A stretch of 64,000 nt of DNA from Amanita rubescens (lineage: Eukaryota; Basidiomycota; Agaricomycetes; Agaricales; Amanitaceae): contig WION01000114.1 in the NCBI GenBank assembly GCA_015039365.1, forward strand, positions 87,187 to 151,186, given 5' to 3'. The number at the start of each line of letters is the position of its first letter. The first letter of the stretch is position 1. The notes under the pieces were generated by a model. The model was not told the origin of the DNA. It did no database searches and worked only from the letters and a program-made list of their open reading frames with translations. A program made the translations under genes and the position numbers. Shown piece after piece: positions 1 to 11,087 of the stretch.

Positions 1-26
1 TCAGCATAGCGCCTCACTCTGCACAG

Positions 27-599
27 GCCGTCCTTGCAAAATCGTCGACATGTCTACTTCGAAGACCGGAAAGCATGGACATGCCAAGGTTCACCTTGTT
101 GCCATCGATGTAAGCAGCTATCATGAGAGATAATGTGAAGGAATTGACACCTTGACAGATCTTTACGGGCAAAAAGTTGGTAAGTATTTTGTCGCATATC
201 GATAATCGCGTAAGCCAACCCATGTATAGGAAGATATCTGTCCTTCTACTCACAACATGGACGTCCCTCATGTTCGACGCAACGAATACCAGCTTGTGAG
301 TGCACATAAAGGGGTCCCACTCGTGTTTGATCGTCATACACTTGCTAGGTTAACATCGATGATGGGTATTTGAACCTTATGTCCGCAGATGGTGCTTCCA
401 AGGACGATGTTAAGGTTCCCGAAGGAGACATAGGCCAACAAATTCAGGGAGGATTTGACGAGGGTAAGGATCTCTTGGTCACTATCATCAGTGCCATGGG
501 AGAAGAGCAGGTTTGTTTTCTAGCCATATCGCTGATTTCTCCTGTCGTATTGACGCTGCGCAGGCCATCTCCTACAAGGAGGCGCCGAAAGGCAGTTAA
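27..599 (+). CDS. eIF5A: Translation factor eIF5A, 5' truncated by the window edge
   Basis: Hypusine-containing factor that helps ribosomes through poor peptide-bond sites such as polyproline and aids termination. Seen exons: 27-109, 159-179, 230-295, 349-510, 564-599, all with GT-AG introns, stop TAA 597-599. Spliced reading gives the hypusination loop TGKHGHAK, then [19 protein letters not shown] and the C-terminal OB-fold segment ending EAPKGS, which is full family length at the C-terminus. The first visible exon begins after an acceptor at 25-26 in phase 1, so the N-terminal exon(s) lie to the left of the window. The lysine that deoxyhypusine synthase modifies is present and nothing looks broken. 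Very secure by motif. The 600-983 interval is its 3' region plus the promoter of the next gene; I see no other gene there. Confidence 0.96.
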
Positions 600-983
600 T
601 CGACATCGCATCTGTTCGCGGAACCCTCGGTCCTACAATTTTGCGAGACTAGAGGACGGCTATTTGGTCATCGGGTGGTGTTATTGTAATTGTTCCCCGT
701 GTCACATTCTCGTGTATATCCGACCGCGTTCACACTCTTTATTCCATCTCGTCACGTCTTATTTGAACTGTTGTTGTACTCAGATATCCATCGAAGAAAG
801 CAATGAAATTACGAAGATACGAAGAACAAATTGTATCGTGAATGTCATCGCTATGTTGCTATGGAGCAGCTTCGCAGGTTGTTTCACCACTTGCGATCGA
901 TCGTAGCGAATGTATTGATGACGCGCACATTGAGACAGTACTTATATTCGTCGTGTCCAGATGCTGTAGTTTCAGACACACCG

Positions 984-1819
984 ATGGCACCTCCAAGAGT
1001 GGCAGTTATATTCTACTCTATACATGGTCATGTCCTTAAATGTGAGTCTCGCTCTGGACAAACGCCTGCTTACAGCTAGTTTTCAGTGGCCAGAGCGGAG
1101 ATAGAGGGTATCCGGCAGGCTGGGGGTCACGCTAATTTATTTCAGTATGAGTTTTTTTGACCACGCCAAGTAATTTGGAAATGATGCATTTGTTGCAGAA
1201 TCGCAGAGACCCTCCCTCCAAATGCATTGCTCAAAATGGGAGCTATACGCGATCAGTGGTCGGATGTCCCTTTCATTGAACCACATGAGATGGTAAACTA
1301 TGATGCGTTGCTGTTTGGTGTTCCTACGAGGTATGGTAACATGCCTGGCCAGTGGAAGGTACGTTTCCGGATCCATATCTCCGGATGTTTATGTACTCTA
1401 AATATACTTCAAGGCGTTCTGGGACAAAACAGGAAAGCTTTGGAAAGATGGTTCGCTCGCTGGCAAATACGTTGGGGTCTTCTTCTCGACCTCAACGCTC
1501 GGAGGTGGTCAAGAAATGACTGCGTCGAACATGATGTCGACATTTGTACACCATGGAATGATTTATGTGCCTCTTGGATATTCCCAATCTTTCGGACTGT
1601 TGGGGAATCTAAATGAGGTCCACGGAGGTGGGTATTTTTTTGAATGACCGAACGATAGGCTGCGATGATCTGATCCGGTATATCATAACAGGGTCTGCGT
1701 GGGGAGCAGGAACACTGTCGGCTGCTGATGGCTCAAGAGAAGTTAGCCGGATTGAACTTGAGGAAGCGACTTTGCAAGGAAAACAATTTTACGAGATCCT
1801 TTCCAGAGTCAAATTTTAG
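984..1819 (+). CDS. NAD(P)H:quinone oxidoreductase, WrbA/Pst2 flavodoxin-like family
   Basis: FMN-dependent two-electron quinone reductase, cytosolic or eisosome-associated in fungi, protecting against quinone redox cycling. ATG 984 opens MAPPRVAVIFYS, the FMN phosphate-loop strand. Introns: 1042-1086, then one ending before the Q-I-A-E-T-L-P segment, one after GQWK (about 1358), and one near 1628-1690. Signature WrbA pieces are read in order: FGVPTRYGNMPGQWK, AFWDKTGKLW, STSTLGGGQE, HHGMIYVPLGY, EVHGGSAWGAGT and DGSR. Stop TAG 1817-1819. Predicted length is about 200 residues, the usual family size, with no frame breaks. Downstream, 1820-2206 holds only the 3' region and the promoter of the GMC locus. 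The substrate specificity cannot be told from sequence. Confidence 0.93.
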
Positions 1820-2206
1820 CAGCTCAGTGCCTATACAGTAACGATAACGGTAGAAATATGTATTAATCCGTGTACACGGTATTGTCACACCTAATTATTT
1901 CATCTGATGCGCGTTGCGCAATGCGGGATTAGAGTGAGTTTGTGCCACTATAAGCGGAGCAAATGCACCGGCTGACATGGAGCCTTTTACTCATTTGCAG
2001 TAACTGATGCAGGGAGCAGGAAGGGGTGGGATTTACGATCAGGTACTAGAACAGGGCCAGAAGCTCGGCGACAAACGGCAATTCTGACGAGATCAATACG
2101 CGCATCAGCACGCCAGCAATTGCGCATGTGCGACCGTGTGGGCGAAGATTTGATGCAGAATATATTTCTCCTCCGTCCTTCCTTTGAACGACTCTCGTTT
2201 CCTCTC

Positions 2207-4855
2207 ATGCTACGGGGACTTGTCGCAGCACTGCTTGCTGCAATAGGCATCGCGAATGCTACGCTGGTTTTTCTCAATGAATCTACCTCTCTTGGGGAGC
2301 AAATCCTGACCAAGTCCGTGTTCGAGTAAGCGTTGAACGTTTTCCGTTCGGCAAAGTCATTGACTTTTTACAGTTATGTAGGTTCTATCTCTCGCACCGT
2401 GTGTTGGCCAATGTTTATCTAATATGAAAGATCGTCGTCGGAGGTGGGACCGCCGGCTTGTCCGTAGCGCGGAGGCTTACAGACTCATCAAAAAAACGCG
2501 TTCTGGTCATTGAAGCCGGGGCCATCTGGAGCGAATAAGTGCGTGTTGTTCAAGTGACTTCCGCAGCAACCTCGATTAATTTTAAATATAGTCCGCTGGT
2601 CACTGTTCCTGGAAATGAATACCACTTTATTGGAACGGATATTGATTGGCTATACTCTGTGAGCCGTAACTTGTTGGTTCCTTCCATTCAGTTCGTTTGA
2701 TAATTTGATCCGTGATAGACGATACCCCAAGTTCATGGTGCCAATTTATCCATCAACTTGTCCTCCGGGAAGGTGATTTCCTTCTTTGGATTTGCTCAGA
2801 AGCCATATCTCATACTTTCTAGATCCTCGGTGGAGACTAGTGCTGTGAATGGTCTCGTCTGGGTGCGGGGAGCGCAAGCAGAGTACGATGCATATGAACA
2901 GTTGGGAAGTCCCGGATGGAATTGGGATAACATGTATGCGGCAATGAAGAAGGTACGTTTGCCTGTGTTGCTGGATGTGAATAATGATTAATGGGATTAG
3001 TCGGAGCGCCTTAACGAGCCAAGCCCTGCTCTCCGGGCGGAATACGGATACTACGCAGTACCTTCTTCCCATGGGTCAACTGGTCCGATAAACGTTTCGT
3101 TCCCGCCGTTTATCCCGATACAACACCAAAAGTTCATCAACGCCTCGATTGAACTTGGTCATTCCTTCAATGCGGACCCCTACAGCGGGAACAATACGGG
3201 ATCATTCTGGAGCTTATCTTCTCAAAATGTCAAGTCCGTTCGTGTGACTTCAGAGTTTGGCTATCGTGAGTAGTCCTGGATACGAATACGAACTACAGCA
3301 TGAAAAGCCATCCCTAGTTGATCCTGTCGTTAACAGGCAGAATCTCATAGTCTTCTCAGGAGGGCTTGTTACCAGACTAGCGCTTGTCGAAACTTCTGGT
3401 ATCGTTACTGCCCGTGCCGTATATGTAAGGTTCCCCGATGGCTCGGAACAACTTGCTCGTCTTGCGCCCGGTGGTGAAGTTATCATGTCCGCGGGCACAG
3501 TCCGCACACCTCAATTGTTGGAATTATCTGGAATAGGCAACAAGGATATTTTGGACAAGTTTAATATAAGTGTTCAACTTGACCTTCCTGCGGTTGGCGA
3601 AAACTATGAGGACCAGTAAGTTGAACTCGTATGCGTCAAGTGTGGATAATTGACGCTGGACAAGTACGATCACGCTCTTGACCTATCAGTTGAAGCCTGG
3701 CTACCCGTCAGATGATACCCTGGGGTACAACTCAACGTTTCTTGCTGAGGTTTGTGATAGTTTGTAGTGTTCTATCAGAACGATGGCTGATTGTCCCCAA
3801 TTAGCAACAACAATTGTACACGCAAGATGAGGGCTTCCTTGTGCGTATCCATCTGACTACCCTCAGATGATTGTTTTCTGACAGGCCAATCTAAAAGACA
3901 TTTGCGATCAGCGGTGTCATCATGGCGCCCATAGAAAGCTTTTTGAATGAGAGCGAAATCGAGACGGCCAAACAGATTTTGTCCACTAAGCCGCCAACTA
4001 TATACCCAGATCTATTTAATACTATCAAGGAAGAGATATTCAGCGGTATTCCTCAAATTGAATTTCTGCTTGTCAGTATTGTTCTTTAACGAGTTATTAT
4101 GGAACGAGTGCTGATGGACGACGACCAGTTCAATTCCTTCTCTGCAGGAAACGACAAGCAAGCTAATACCAGCTATTGCTCTATAGCCATCACTCATGTA
4201 CATCCTATGTCTCGCGGTAGTATTGTAAGTATCACGCACTTTGAAGGGTCCAGCTTGCTCAACGCGTATCCCAGCACCTTAATTCGACTTCTATTAACGA
4301 CCACCCACTTATTAACCCTAATGTTCTTGAAGCTGAATGGGACACGTGGATTCTCTCCAAGGCGACCGCATACGCCCGCCGCTTCTTCCAGACGCAACCA
4401 ATGCTGGATATATTCGAACCTGACGAGATCTATCCCGGGTCTAGCGTTGAGACCGAGGAAGAGTGGATACAGTATGTAACGGAAAATATCAACATTGGAG
4501 TAAGTCTTTTTTTTTTGAGGGGGAATACGGGGAGTTGATGGCGTATTTTCTAGTACCATTCCGTTGGCACGTCTTCATTGTTACCGCAAGGCAAGGGTGG
4601 TGTGGTCGATTCGAATCTGAAAGTTTATGGGTGCGTTTATTGATTGATAACTTTTCGTCATTCTAAACTTTTTTGCGTAGGACAAGTAATATCCGAGTCG
4701 TTGATAATTCCATTTTGCCGCTCTTACTTTCGGCTCACACTCAGGTAAAGTAATCTGCGTTTTTAACAAGTTTGACCTGGCTGAATTGTTTGGAATAGCC
4801 CGCTGCTTATGCCATTGCTGAACGTGCGGCCGAGATTATCCTAAGCGGGAGTTGA
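2207..4855 (+). pseudogene. GMC oxidoreductase (aryl-alcohol oxidase-like), two frameshifts
   Basis: Secreted FAD-dependent glucose-methanol-choline oxidoreductase of the type that makes H2O2 for lignocellulose decay. ATG 2207 starts a signal peptide (MLRGLVAALLAAIGIANA). A 4-nt exon (2374-2377) is needed to join it to the FAD-binding motif IVVGGGTAGL. About ten introns follow. Recognisable segments: TVPGNEYHFIGTDIDWLYS, SAVNGLVWVRG, SAGTVRTPQLLELSG, DLPAVGENYEDQ, HPMSRGSI, the catalytic-histidine segment YHSVGTSSLLPQGKGGV and the C-terminal AYAIAERAAEII; stop TGA 4853-4855. Two single-base gains break it: near 2521 (before PSGAN) and near 2834 (between ILGG and TSAV). Neither is explained by an alternative splice site I could find. 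Either a recent pseudogene or two assembly errors; the rest of the protein is intact. Confidence 0.85.
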
Positions 4856-5059
4856 ATATATGACTAACGAGCTCGGCGACGTCGTTTTTTTTGGTTGTTT
4901 CGTTCTTGTTGTCGATTGTACATGTAGATTATGTACATTTAACCGTGTTGCAGTTTTAAATACCTGTCGTCGCTGTCTCATGTATCGAGTGCATTGATAA
5001 ATACTACTTCCCAGTCCCTTGACATGAAGAACGAATAATGCAAAACTACAACGCCCGGC

Positions 5060-6982
5060 CTACACAATCCTACTCGAACTTCTAGACCGCAAACCGGATA
5101 CCGAACCAGCCGCTAGACCTCCCCCTGCTGGTGTAGAGGCGGAGGGAGACGCTGCAGCAGAGTACGCCGAGCCGGCGACAGCAGCCATTCGGGTTCTCGC
5201 CCGTGTAGGGAGAGGAATGCGGCAATCTTTTGGTTCATAGTCCCACGTCGCGTACAACTTTGCGTCTGGGAGAGCTACCGAGGCTTTTGTCTGACCGTTG
5301 GTGTCCTTGCTCTTGTCTTTCTCCTTGTCTGATTTGTCCTTGTCCTTCTCTTTGCCATTGAGAAGCGCGTCCTTTGTACTCGGTTTAGTAACTGCGGGCG
5401 TCGGGGGTGGTTGAGAGGTGCCATCTGGATTGCTGTTCCATGGAGCAGGAATTCCTTGTCCGTATGTCAAAGCCTTTGGGCCTCTGTATAGGATAGGCGG
5501 GTGAGAAAGTCGCGATGTGCGACTAAAAATCAGGGGCTGGGATTGTCATCAGAAGAGGCAGGTGAAAAAGATTAGTGTGCACTCACCGGCAGGACGTGCC
5601 GCGCCAGATCTGGAATACGTGAGCCTTGCTGGCTCACGACCGGAACAATCCTCTCGGGCGCGCCGACGGGACGTGCTGGAACGGGTGGGAACTTGAAATC
5701 TTTGTTGGAGGCATTCTTGTCCTTTTCGTCAATGGGAATAGGATATGTAGGTCCGATGGCGGCGACGCGGGGTGAACACGGGGCGGCGGTACCAAATAGC
5801 GAGTCTGCCGGTTCCCATCGTGATAGGGCTTGAGTTTGGTAGAGCAAAGTCATAGCCACTTTGTGTCTTGAAGGGAGTAAGGTGTTGGGACCGATAGGGA
5901 CGCCGGCAGCGGCTGGAGGGATGGTTGTCCGTCCAGGGAACAAAGGATGGAGTGGTGGTGGGTGGGTGAGAATATAGTGGTAAGCCGCGAGGAGGGAATG
6001 CTCCGTTTGAGGTGTAGATAGAGGCTGTGGCAAGTTGCGCGACTGGTGGGTGGAAGGAGGAAGGGTAGATGAAGGAGGCAGATGCCATTCTGGGACGGAG
6101 GATAATGATGATTGAGAATAGGGCACTTGGACGAGGTAATCAGACGCAGCAGATGAAGTCATAGTCTGTTGTGCTGACGACTGCAAGGGTGGAGGTAACT
6201 GGGGCCTTTCCAGCTTGATGTTGAGAGGCGGTGGCAATGGCGGTAGCATGGGAGGTAGCATTTGCTGCTGCTGCTCTTCGATTTCTGGAAGAGGTAGCAG
6301 CGGAGGGCTGACAGGCGAAGGAGGAACAGCTGTTGGGAAGGGAGGAAGGAAATCTGGTACATGTTCTGGTGGCTGCCAACCTGCAGTGCGTTGGCGCTTG
6401 CGAGAGGGTGATGAAGTTGGATTCGACACAGGCGACAGGGGAAAAGGCAAAGGGGAAGGGCGTTTTTGGGGTGTTATTGGTGGTTCGTCGACGTCCATAT
6501 CCTCGTCTTCGTCTATGTCTTGGATTGCTTGGTCCCGAGGTTCGTACGGGGCGTATGTGAGATGAATCCCTGTCATCTCTATCGTGTCTGAGGCCGTCGG
6601 CGAGTTGGGCTTTGCAGGGTTAAGAAAAGAAGCCAACAAGAATCGGTTGACACGTACCTCTCAACTCGTTAAGGACCTCTATTCTGCGCGTAGAGTATAC
6701 GGCGTAGCGAGAGAGTTCTTTTGCCTCTATTGCGGCAAAGTCAGTGAGTTCTTCCATGCTTATTCCGAGGTCATCGAGAGCACCGAGAGCGTCGTATATG
6801 GATAGGGATGATCTTCCTGCATGATGAGCGTATTTTGCACATTCTGTTGCGAGGAGAGCGAGATATCTAGTGAGAAGGTCTGAGAGTGTATGAGAAGCAA
6901 CAGCGGAAGCACGTGAGAAAGAGTGAGCGTGAAGTGTTCGAAGAGCTGCAGTTTCGATGAGTTTCTGAGCGCAGCCTTCCAT
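5060..6982 (-). CDS. TAF8: TFIID subunit, TAF8-like (bromodomain-associated histone fold)
   Basis: Likely nuclear TFIID component. Exon 1 (6982-6658) encodes a Bromo_TP histone fold: LIETAALRTLHAHSFSRAS, then LSDLLTRYLALLATECAKY, then LSIYDALGALDDLGIS. A GT-AG intron (6657-6588) leads to a long proline- and acid-rich exon beginning DTIEMTGIHLTYAPYEP, with an acidic patch DEDEDMDVDEPP and the short motif HVPDFLPPFPTAVPP that marks TAF8-type C-terminal regions. A second intron of about 90-110 nt (near 5470-5585) leads to a basic/acidic K-D-rich tail; stop TAG at 5060-5062. TAF3, which has the same fold, is the alternative, but the PDFLPPFP motif favours TAF8. The start is the first ATG of the histone-fold exon. 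It shares a 46-bp divergent intergenic gap with the SRAP locus. Confidence 0.8.
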
Positions 6983-7028
6983 CGTCGTCGTTTCTCGTAC
7001 TCGCCGCCCTTACAAACAACTACAAACA

Positions 7029-8027
7029 ATGTGCGGCAGATTCGCTCTCAGACGAACCGACATCCGCAACGCCGTAGATGCCGATGAGTGGATCGACGAG
7101 CAAGCTTTCGTTCCTAGATATAACATCGCTCCTCGCACCAATGCTCCAGTCATCCGCAGAAGTCCCAGATACAGGGAATCGCGTCTTACACACTATGAAA
7201 TGGGGTACTTGTACCCCACTTGGTCCTGATGTAGAGGACAAGTCTCTCAGTACCACCAACGCCCGCGCGGAGAACCTTGTTCAACGCGGCGGAGAACCTT
7301 GTTCAACGCGGCGGAGGCATGTGGGCAACAATCAAGGGCACGAACAGATGCGCAGTCGTTTGCCAGGGTTATTACGAATGGCTTCCAAAGAGCCCAAAGG
7401 AAAAACTACCCCACTTTATCAAACACAAGGACGGTCCAGCTCATGCTCATGGCTGGTCTCTACGACCACGCAACCATCAATGGCCAATCGTTATGGACGT
7501 TCACTATCGTCACGACCGACGCTTGTCCCGACTTTAACTGGCTGCATGATCGACAGCCCGTCATTCTCTCGACGCAGGAGGCACTGGAAGCTTGGCTGGA
7601 TCCATCGATACAATCGTGGACACCCGCACTCACAAAACTTGTTCAACCTTACAGCGATCAAGACCATCCTCTGGAATGGTGTGTGTGCCTCGTGTTCCGA
7701 GTCATCATCATCATCAACTCATTGCAGTGCTAAAGTTATCAGGTTCCAAAAGAAGTAGGCAAAGTGGGGACAGAATCTCCGTCCTTTATCGAGCCCGTCA
7801 AGGACCGTAAGGATGGCATTCAGGCCATGTTCCAGAGACAGACCGCCAAGCGGAAGCGTGAAGAAGGCGAATCCACTCCGCCACCCACGTCTCACACTCC
7901 ACCCCCGTCTCCCAAGAAACGTGCGACTGCCACTCCTCCGTCATCACCGCGGAAGCGCACGTCACCCAAGAAACCTTTACATGTTCCCGAAAAGGGTAAA
8001 ATCACTGCTTTTTTTCGTAAATCATAA
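7029..8027 (+). pseudogene. SRAP-domain protein (YedK/HMCES-like) with several frameshifts
   Basis: SRAP proteins crosslink through Cys2 to abasic sites in single-stranded DNA and shield them. The ATG is followed directly by Cys (MCGRFALRR), then PRYNIAPRTNAPVIRR, LHTMKWG, DKSLSTTNARAENLV, CAVVCQGYYEWLPKSPKEK, LPHFIKHKDG, MLMAGLYDHATINGQ, NWLHDRQPVILSTQEAL, YQVPKEVGKVGTESPSF, and a basic Pro/Ser/Lys tail ending TAFFRKS with TAA. Catalytic Cys2, the Asn, the Glu of YYEW and the His of LHDRQP are all visible, but in different frames. Breaks occur near 7165, near 7208, at about 7230, at the 22-bp duplication 7269-7312, and near 7436. One intron lies near 7680-7727. This many breaks suggests a pseudogene; poor assembly of this stretch is the alternative. 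Confidence 0.82.
7269..7312. repeat. 22-bp perfect tandem duplication inside the SRAP gene
   Basis: GGAGAACCTTGTTCAACGCG plus two bases occurs twice head to tail (7269-7290 and 7291-7312). At 22 bp it shifts the frame by one and duplicates the residues ENLVQRGG. Confidence 0.95.
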
Positions 8028-8390
8028 TGCGAAGTATTATCTTGTTGAGGCGACCTTTCAATGTAAAATACATATGGATCGAGGGCAAAGTTTTTAAGTG
8101 GCAGCCAAATATAGGCCTTCTCACCGGTTCTCCAACATATTTCAAAGTCAGCGGGATCACGTATTGTACCTTGATTTCCGAGTCCTTACTTACAGATACA
8201 TACTCTCCGAAAAATCGATGAGACGGAATCCACCTCCGCGAATACGTGCTATGCATCAACCTGTACACTTGAACTCTGGCAGTTGTCTTGAACTGGGACA
8301 TAGTGGTACGCCTGCCGATGGTCACGCCACATGTATGGCATGCCGTCATGATACTGGATTGACTCTCCCCAAACATCACGTCGATGGGTT

Positions 8391-8923
8391 TTGTCCTTTC
8401 CCAGTCAGCATTTTTCTGCGGCGGCTAAGACTGCCCATACGGTCCCAGCTGGGTACGGACCCTGCGAGCCGATTACTGCTGTTTTTTGCTCATTCCCGGG
8501 CGTTCAACATCCTTTGGATCCCTGCTCTAACTGAGTCTACGTTTCTTTGTTCCCTCCAGATCTCAACCTCTTACCAATCGATTCTGCACAAACGGAGCAG
8601 CAGCTTGAACGCTTGAACGTTTACAAAGAGACTCGCGTCATTTGCAATGTCTCCATAATGTGTTCTGCTCGGCTCAGGGCACGGTACACTCTGCGTCATC
8701 GCGCGATGGCTTCAAGTTCCGTCCCAAATCCAAAACTGGCGAGTGTGAAGGAGCGCTCCGCACCGCTGCGTTCAGCATCTGGAAACCATGGGCCTTCGCC
8801 CTTCAGCGTAGTCCGGCTTGGCCCGATCCGGCAACCGGAATCAACTTTGAGAAACTTTACGCTCACGACACTCGTACTGGAGTGCCGTATTGTACTCGAT
8901 GGGTTGTCTCACAGATGATCTGA
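8391..8923 (+). pseudogene. Unrecognised gene remnant or small gene
   Basis: I do not recognise the family. The segment 8560-8923 has coding character across two frames: one open run gives DLNLLPIDSAQTEQQLERLN and continues to about 8640; another from about 8640 gives LHNVFCSAQGTVHSASSRDG and then FKFRPKSKTGECEGALRTAA, AFSIWKPWAFAL and CTRWVVSQMI, ending in TGA. A run upstream (about 8400-8520) rich in Pro, Cys and aromatic residues may be an earlier exon, with a plausible acceptor (ccctccag) just before 8560. No ATG exon joins cleanly. It could be a short fungal-specific gene whose exons I cannot assemble, or a decayed one. Between 8028 and 8390 I see nothing convincing. Convergent with IMP dehydrogenase. 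Confidence 0.3.
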
Positions 8924-9116
8924 AATCAAACCTATGCAACATATGCTAAGCTTGTAATTCAGCAATGATGACGTGCAAAGCCTTCAGAGCCGTACACGGT
9001 TGATGTCGCCAACCAAAGCGGGTCAGGAATCTCGCAGCATGCCTCTGAAGCTTCACCAGGTCTCACTCATATTTCCGACAAAGCCCGCTACCAACTTATC
9101 TAGATACATTCCATGT

Positions 9117-10906
9117 TCACGAGCTGAACAGCCTTTTTCTGTACCTGTATCAATGTAAGATATAATAGCCAAATCATAAAATGCAAAAACATACGAGTTG
9201 AGTCCGTGCACTCCACCTTCAACTTGCGCACTGGCTGTTCTCAATTCGAATCGAACCTTCCCTTGTTTTACTTCCTCCTGAAGTTCCGCAATGCTTTTCA
9301 CGCCAATGTCCTGCAACGAGTGTTGCACGCCGACATAAAGGTATGGCAAGAACGCCTTGACGCTGCCCTTGTCTTGGACATCGCCAGCCACACCTTGCGC
9401 CACCTTGACAGCACTGCTCTCAGAAAAGTATCGCGACGTGGCGGCATTCTCGATGGTATTGCCTTTCTTCGGCGCTGGGTATTTCGCCGTCCCGTTGTTC
9501 ACCTTGGACTGGGTACCTTTGCCTTGCTCCATAGCTTCCAAACTGCCCATTCCGCGATACGCCTTGACGCGCTTCCCTTCGTGATAGAAATACTCGCCGG
9601 GCGCTTCTTCCGTACCTGCCAACAACCCTCCCATCATCACGGCGCTTGCTCCAAGTGACAGCGCCTTGACAATGTGCCCCACATTGCCAACGCCGCCGTC
9701 TGCAATCACCGGTACACCGAACTTGGCCGCAAACTCGGAAACGGCGTATACCGCCGTAGCTTGAGGTCGGCCAACAGCCATCACCTCTTGCGTGATACAG
9801 ATAGATCCCGATCCCATGCCTACTCGAAGTGCATCAGCTCCAGCGGCAATCAGGGACGCTGCTTGTTCCCTCGTCACCACGTTGCCGGCAATAACCTCGA
9901 TGTGCGGATATGTCGCTTTGATGTACTGAATCATCTCAATTTGGAAGACAGAATTCCCTTGGGAAGAGTCTAAAATGACAATATCCAGTCCTGCCTCGAC
10001 CAGCAGCTTAAGACGGTCCTTGTCAGACGGTCGCGTGCCGATCGCAGCAGCCGCGTAAAGCTGTTTCGAAACTGGATTTTTGGATGCCAGCGGGTAAGAT
10101 TGGTTTTTGAGCAAGTCGGAACGGGCTAGCAGCGAAACGAGACGCCCTTCCGTGTCGATAATGGGCAGTTTGCCCTTTTTGGAGTCACGTAGAATATCGT
10201 TGGCTTCGAGAAGCGTGATGCCCTGCTGAGCCGTGATCAAATCTTGGGTCATCACCTCCGAAAGAGGTGTCGAAGAATCCCTAAACTGGACATCCCGCGA
10301 CGTGACGATTCCGACTAGTTTACCGCCAAGGACGCCCGTGTCTATTGTCATCATCAGGACACATGTCATCATCTTGACCCGAGACCAGGCACGCACCGGT
10401 AATGGGTATGCCGCAGAAGCCGAGTCTCGCTTTGATATCCAAAACATCTTCGACGAGATGCGAGGGAGATAAGACAACAGGATCGGTTATAAATCCGTTC
10501 TCGTGACGCTTCACGGCTCGGACCATAGCCGCCTGGGATTCAGGGCTTTGGTTGTGGTGGATGACACCGATCCCTCCAAGGAGCTAAGCAACCACAGTGT
10601 CAGGGGACGTAACGTGCAAAGAAGGAGGAAGATATAACTCACCGCCATGGCAATTGCCATTTCACGTTCCGTGACAGTATCCATTGGACTACTGAAAAAG
10701 GGCGTTTTGAGAACGACATTGCGGGTGACGCGGGTCTCCGTCTGGACGTCCTGTGCGCGAAAATCGATCTTGCCTGGCAAGAGTAGGAAATCATTGTAGG
10801 TCAGACCACCGTGGATGGTCGAGTTCATGAGGTCTTGGACGGAGAGTCCATCGTTGCGGGAGTAGGATTTGAGGTGTTCGAGGGCGGTGGAGGGGTCGAG
10901 TGTCAT
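9117..10906 (-). CDS. IMPDH: Inosine-5'-monophosphate dehydrogenase
   Basis: Oxidises IMP to XMP with NAD+, the rate-limiting step of GTP synthesis; cytosolic tetramer. ATG at 10906; exon 1 gives [15 protein letters not shown] and [17 protein letters not shown]; intron; [34 protein letters not shown] second intron (after GIPIT) explains what first looks like a frame break and is followed by [17 protein letters not shown], the CBS pair, then [20 protein letters not shown], the catalytic cysteine loop [40 protein letters not shown] and [11 protein letters not shown] last intron precedes the C-terminal YRKRLFSS, stop TGA 9119-9117. Only the usual single copy is seen and it is intact. Known drug target (mycophenolate); no resistance-type change can be judged here. 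Confidence 0.97.
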
Positions 10907-11087
10907 GTCAGTGGGCAGATTTTGCCGGGCTTGTGAACCGGAAAATTGACATCTTTATATACCGAATGTTTGTCGCACAAACAATGAAATATTAATGTAC
11001 AGTACAAAAGCAAACGAATTCTGAGGTGGGATGTATGGTATGAAACAAATGAGACGACAAGAATCATGACAAGAATCAAACGTGCTC

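Noticed and set aside
3241..3330. Apparent third frameshift in the GMC gene at GGCTATCGTGAGTAG
   Set aside because: A GT-AG intron from the gtgagt there to catccctag joins GY to LDPVVNRQN in frame.
4074..4150. Apparent frame break after the GMC segment IPQIEFLLV
   Set aside because: Using the donor gtattg and acceptor ctctgcag restores the frame (VRNDKQANTSY).
6215..6565. Plus-strand glycine-rich frame opposite the TAF8-like gene
   Set aside because: It is the complement of proline-rich codons in the real gene.
10320..10400. Apparent frame break in IMP dehydrogenase
   Set aside because: A standard intron after GIPIT explains it, and the joined protein reads [11 protein letters not shown] as in the family.
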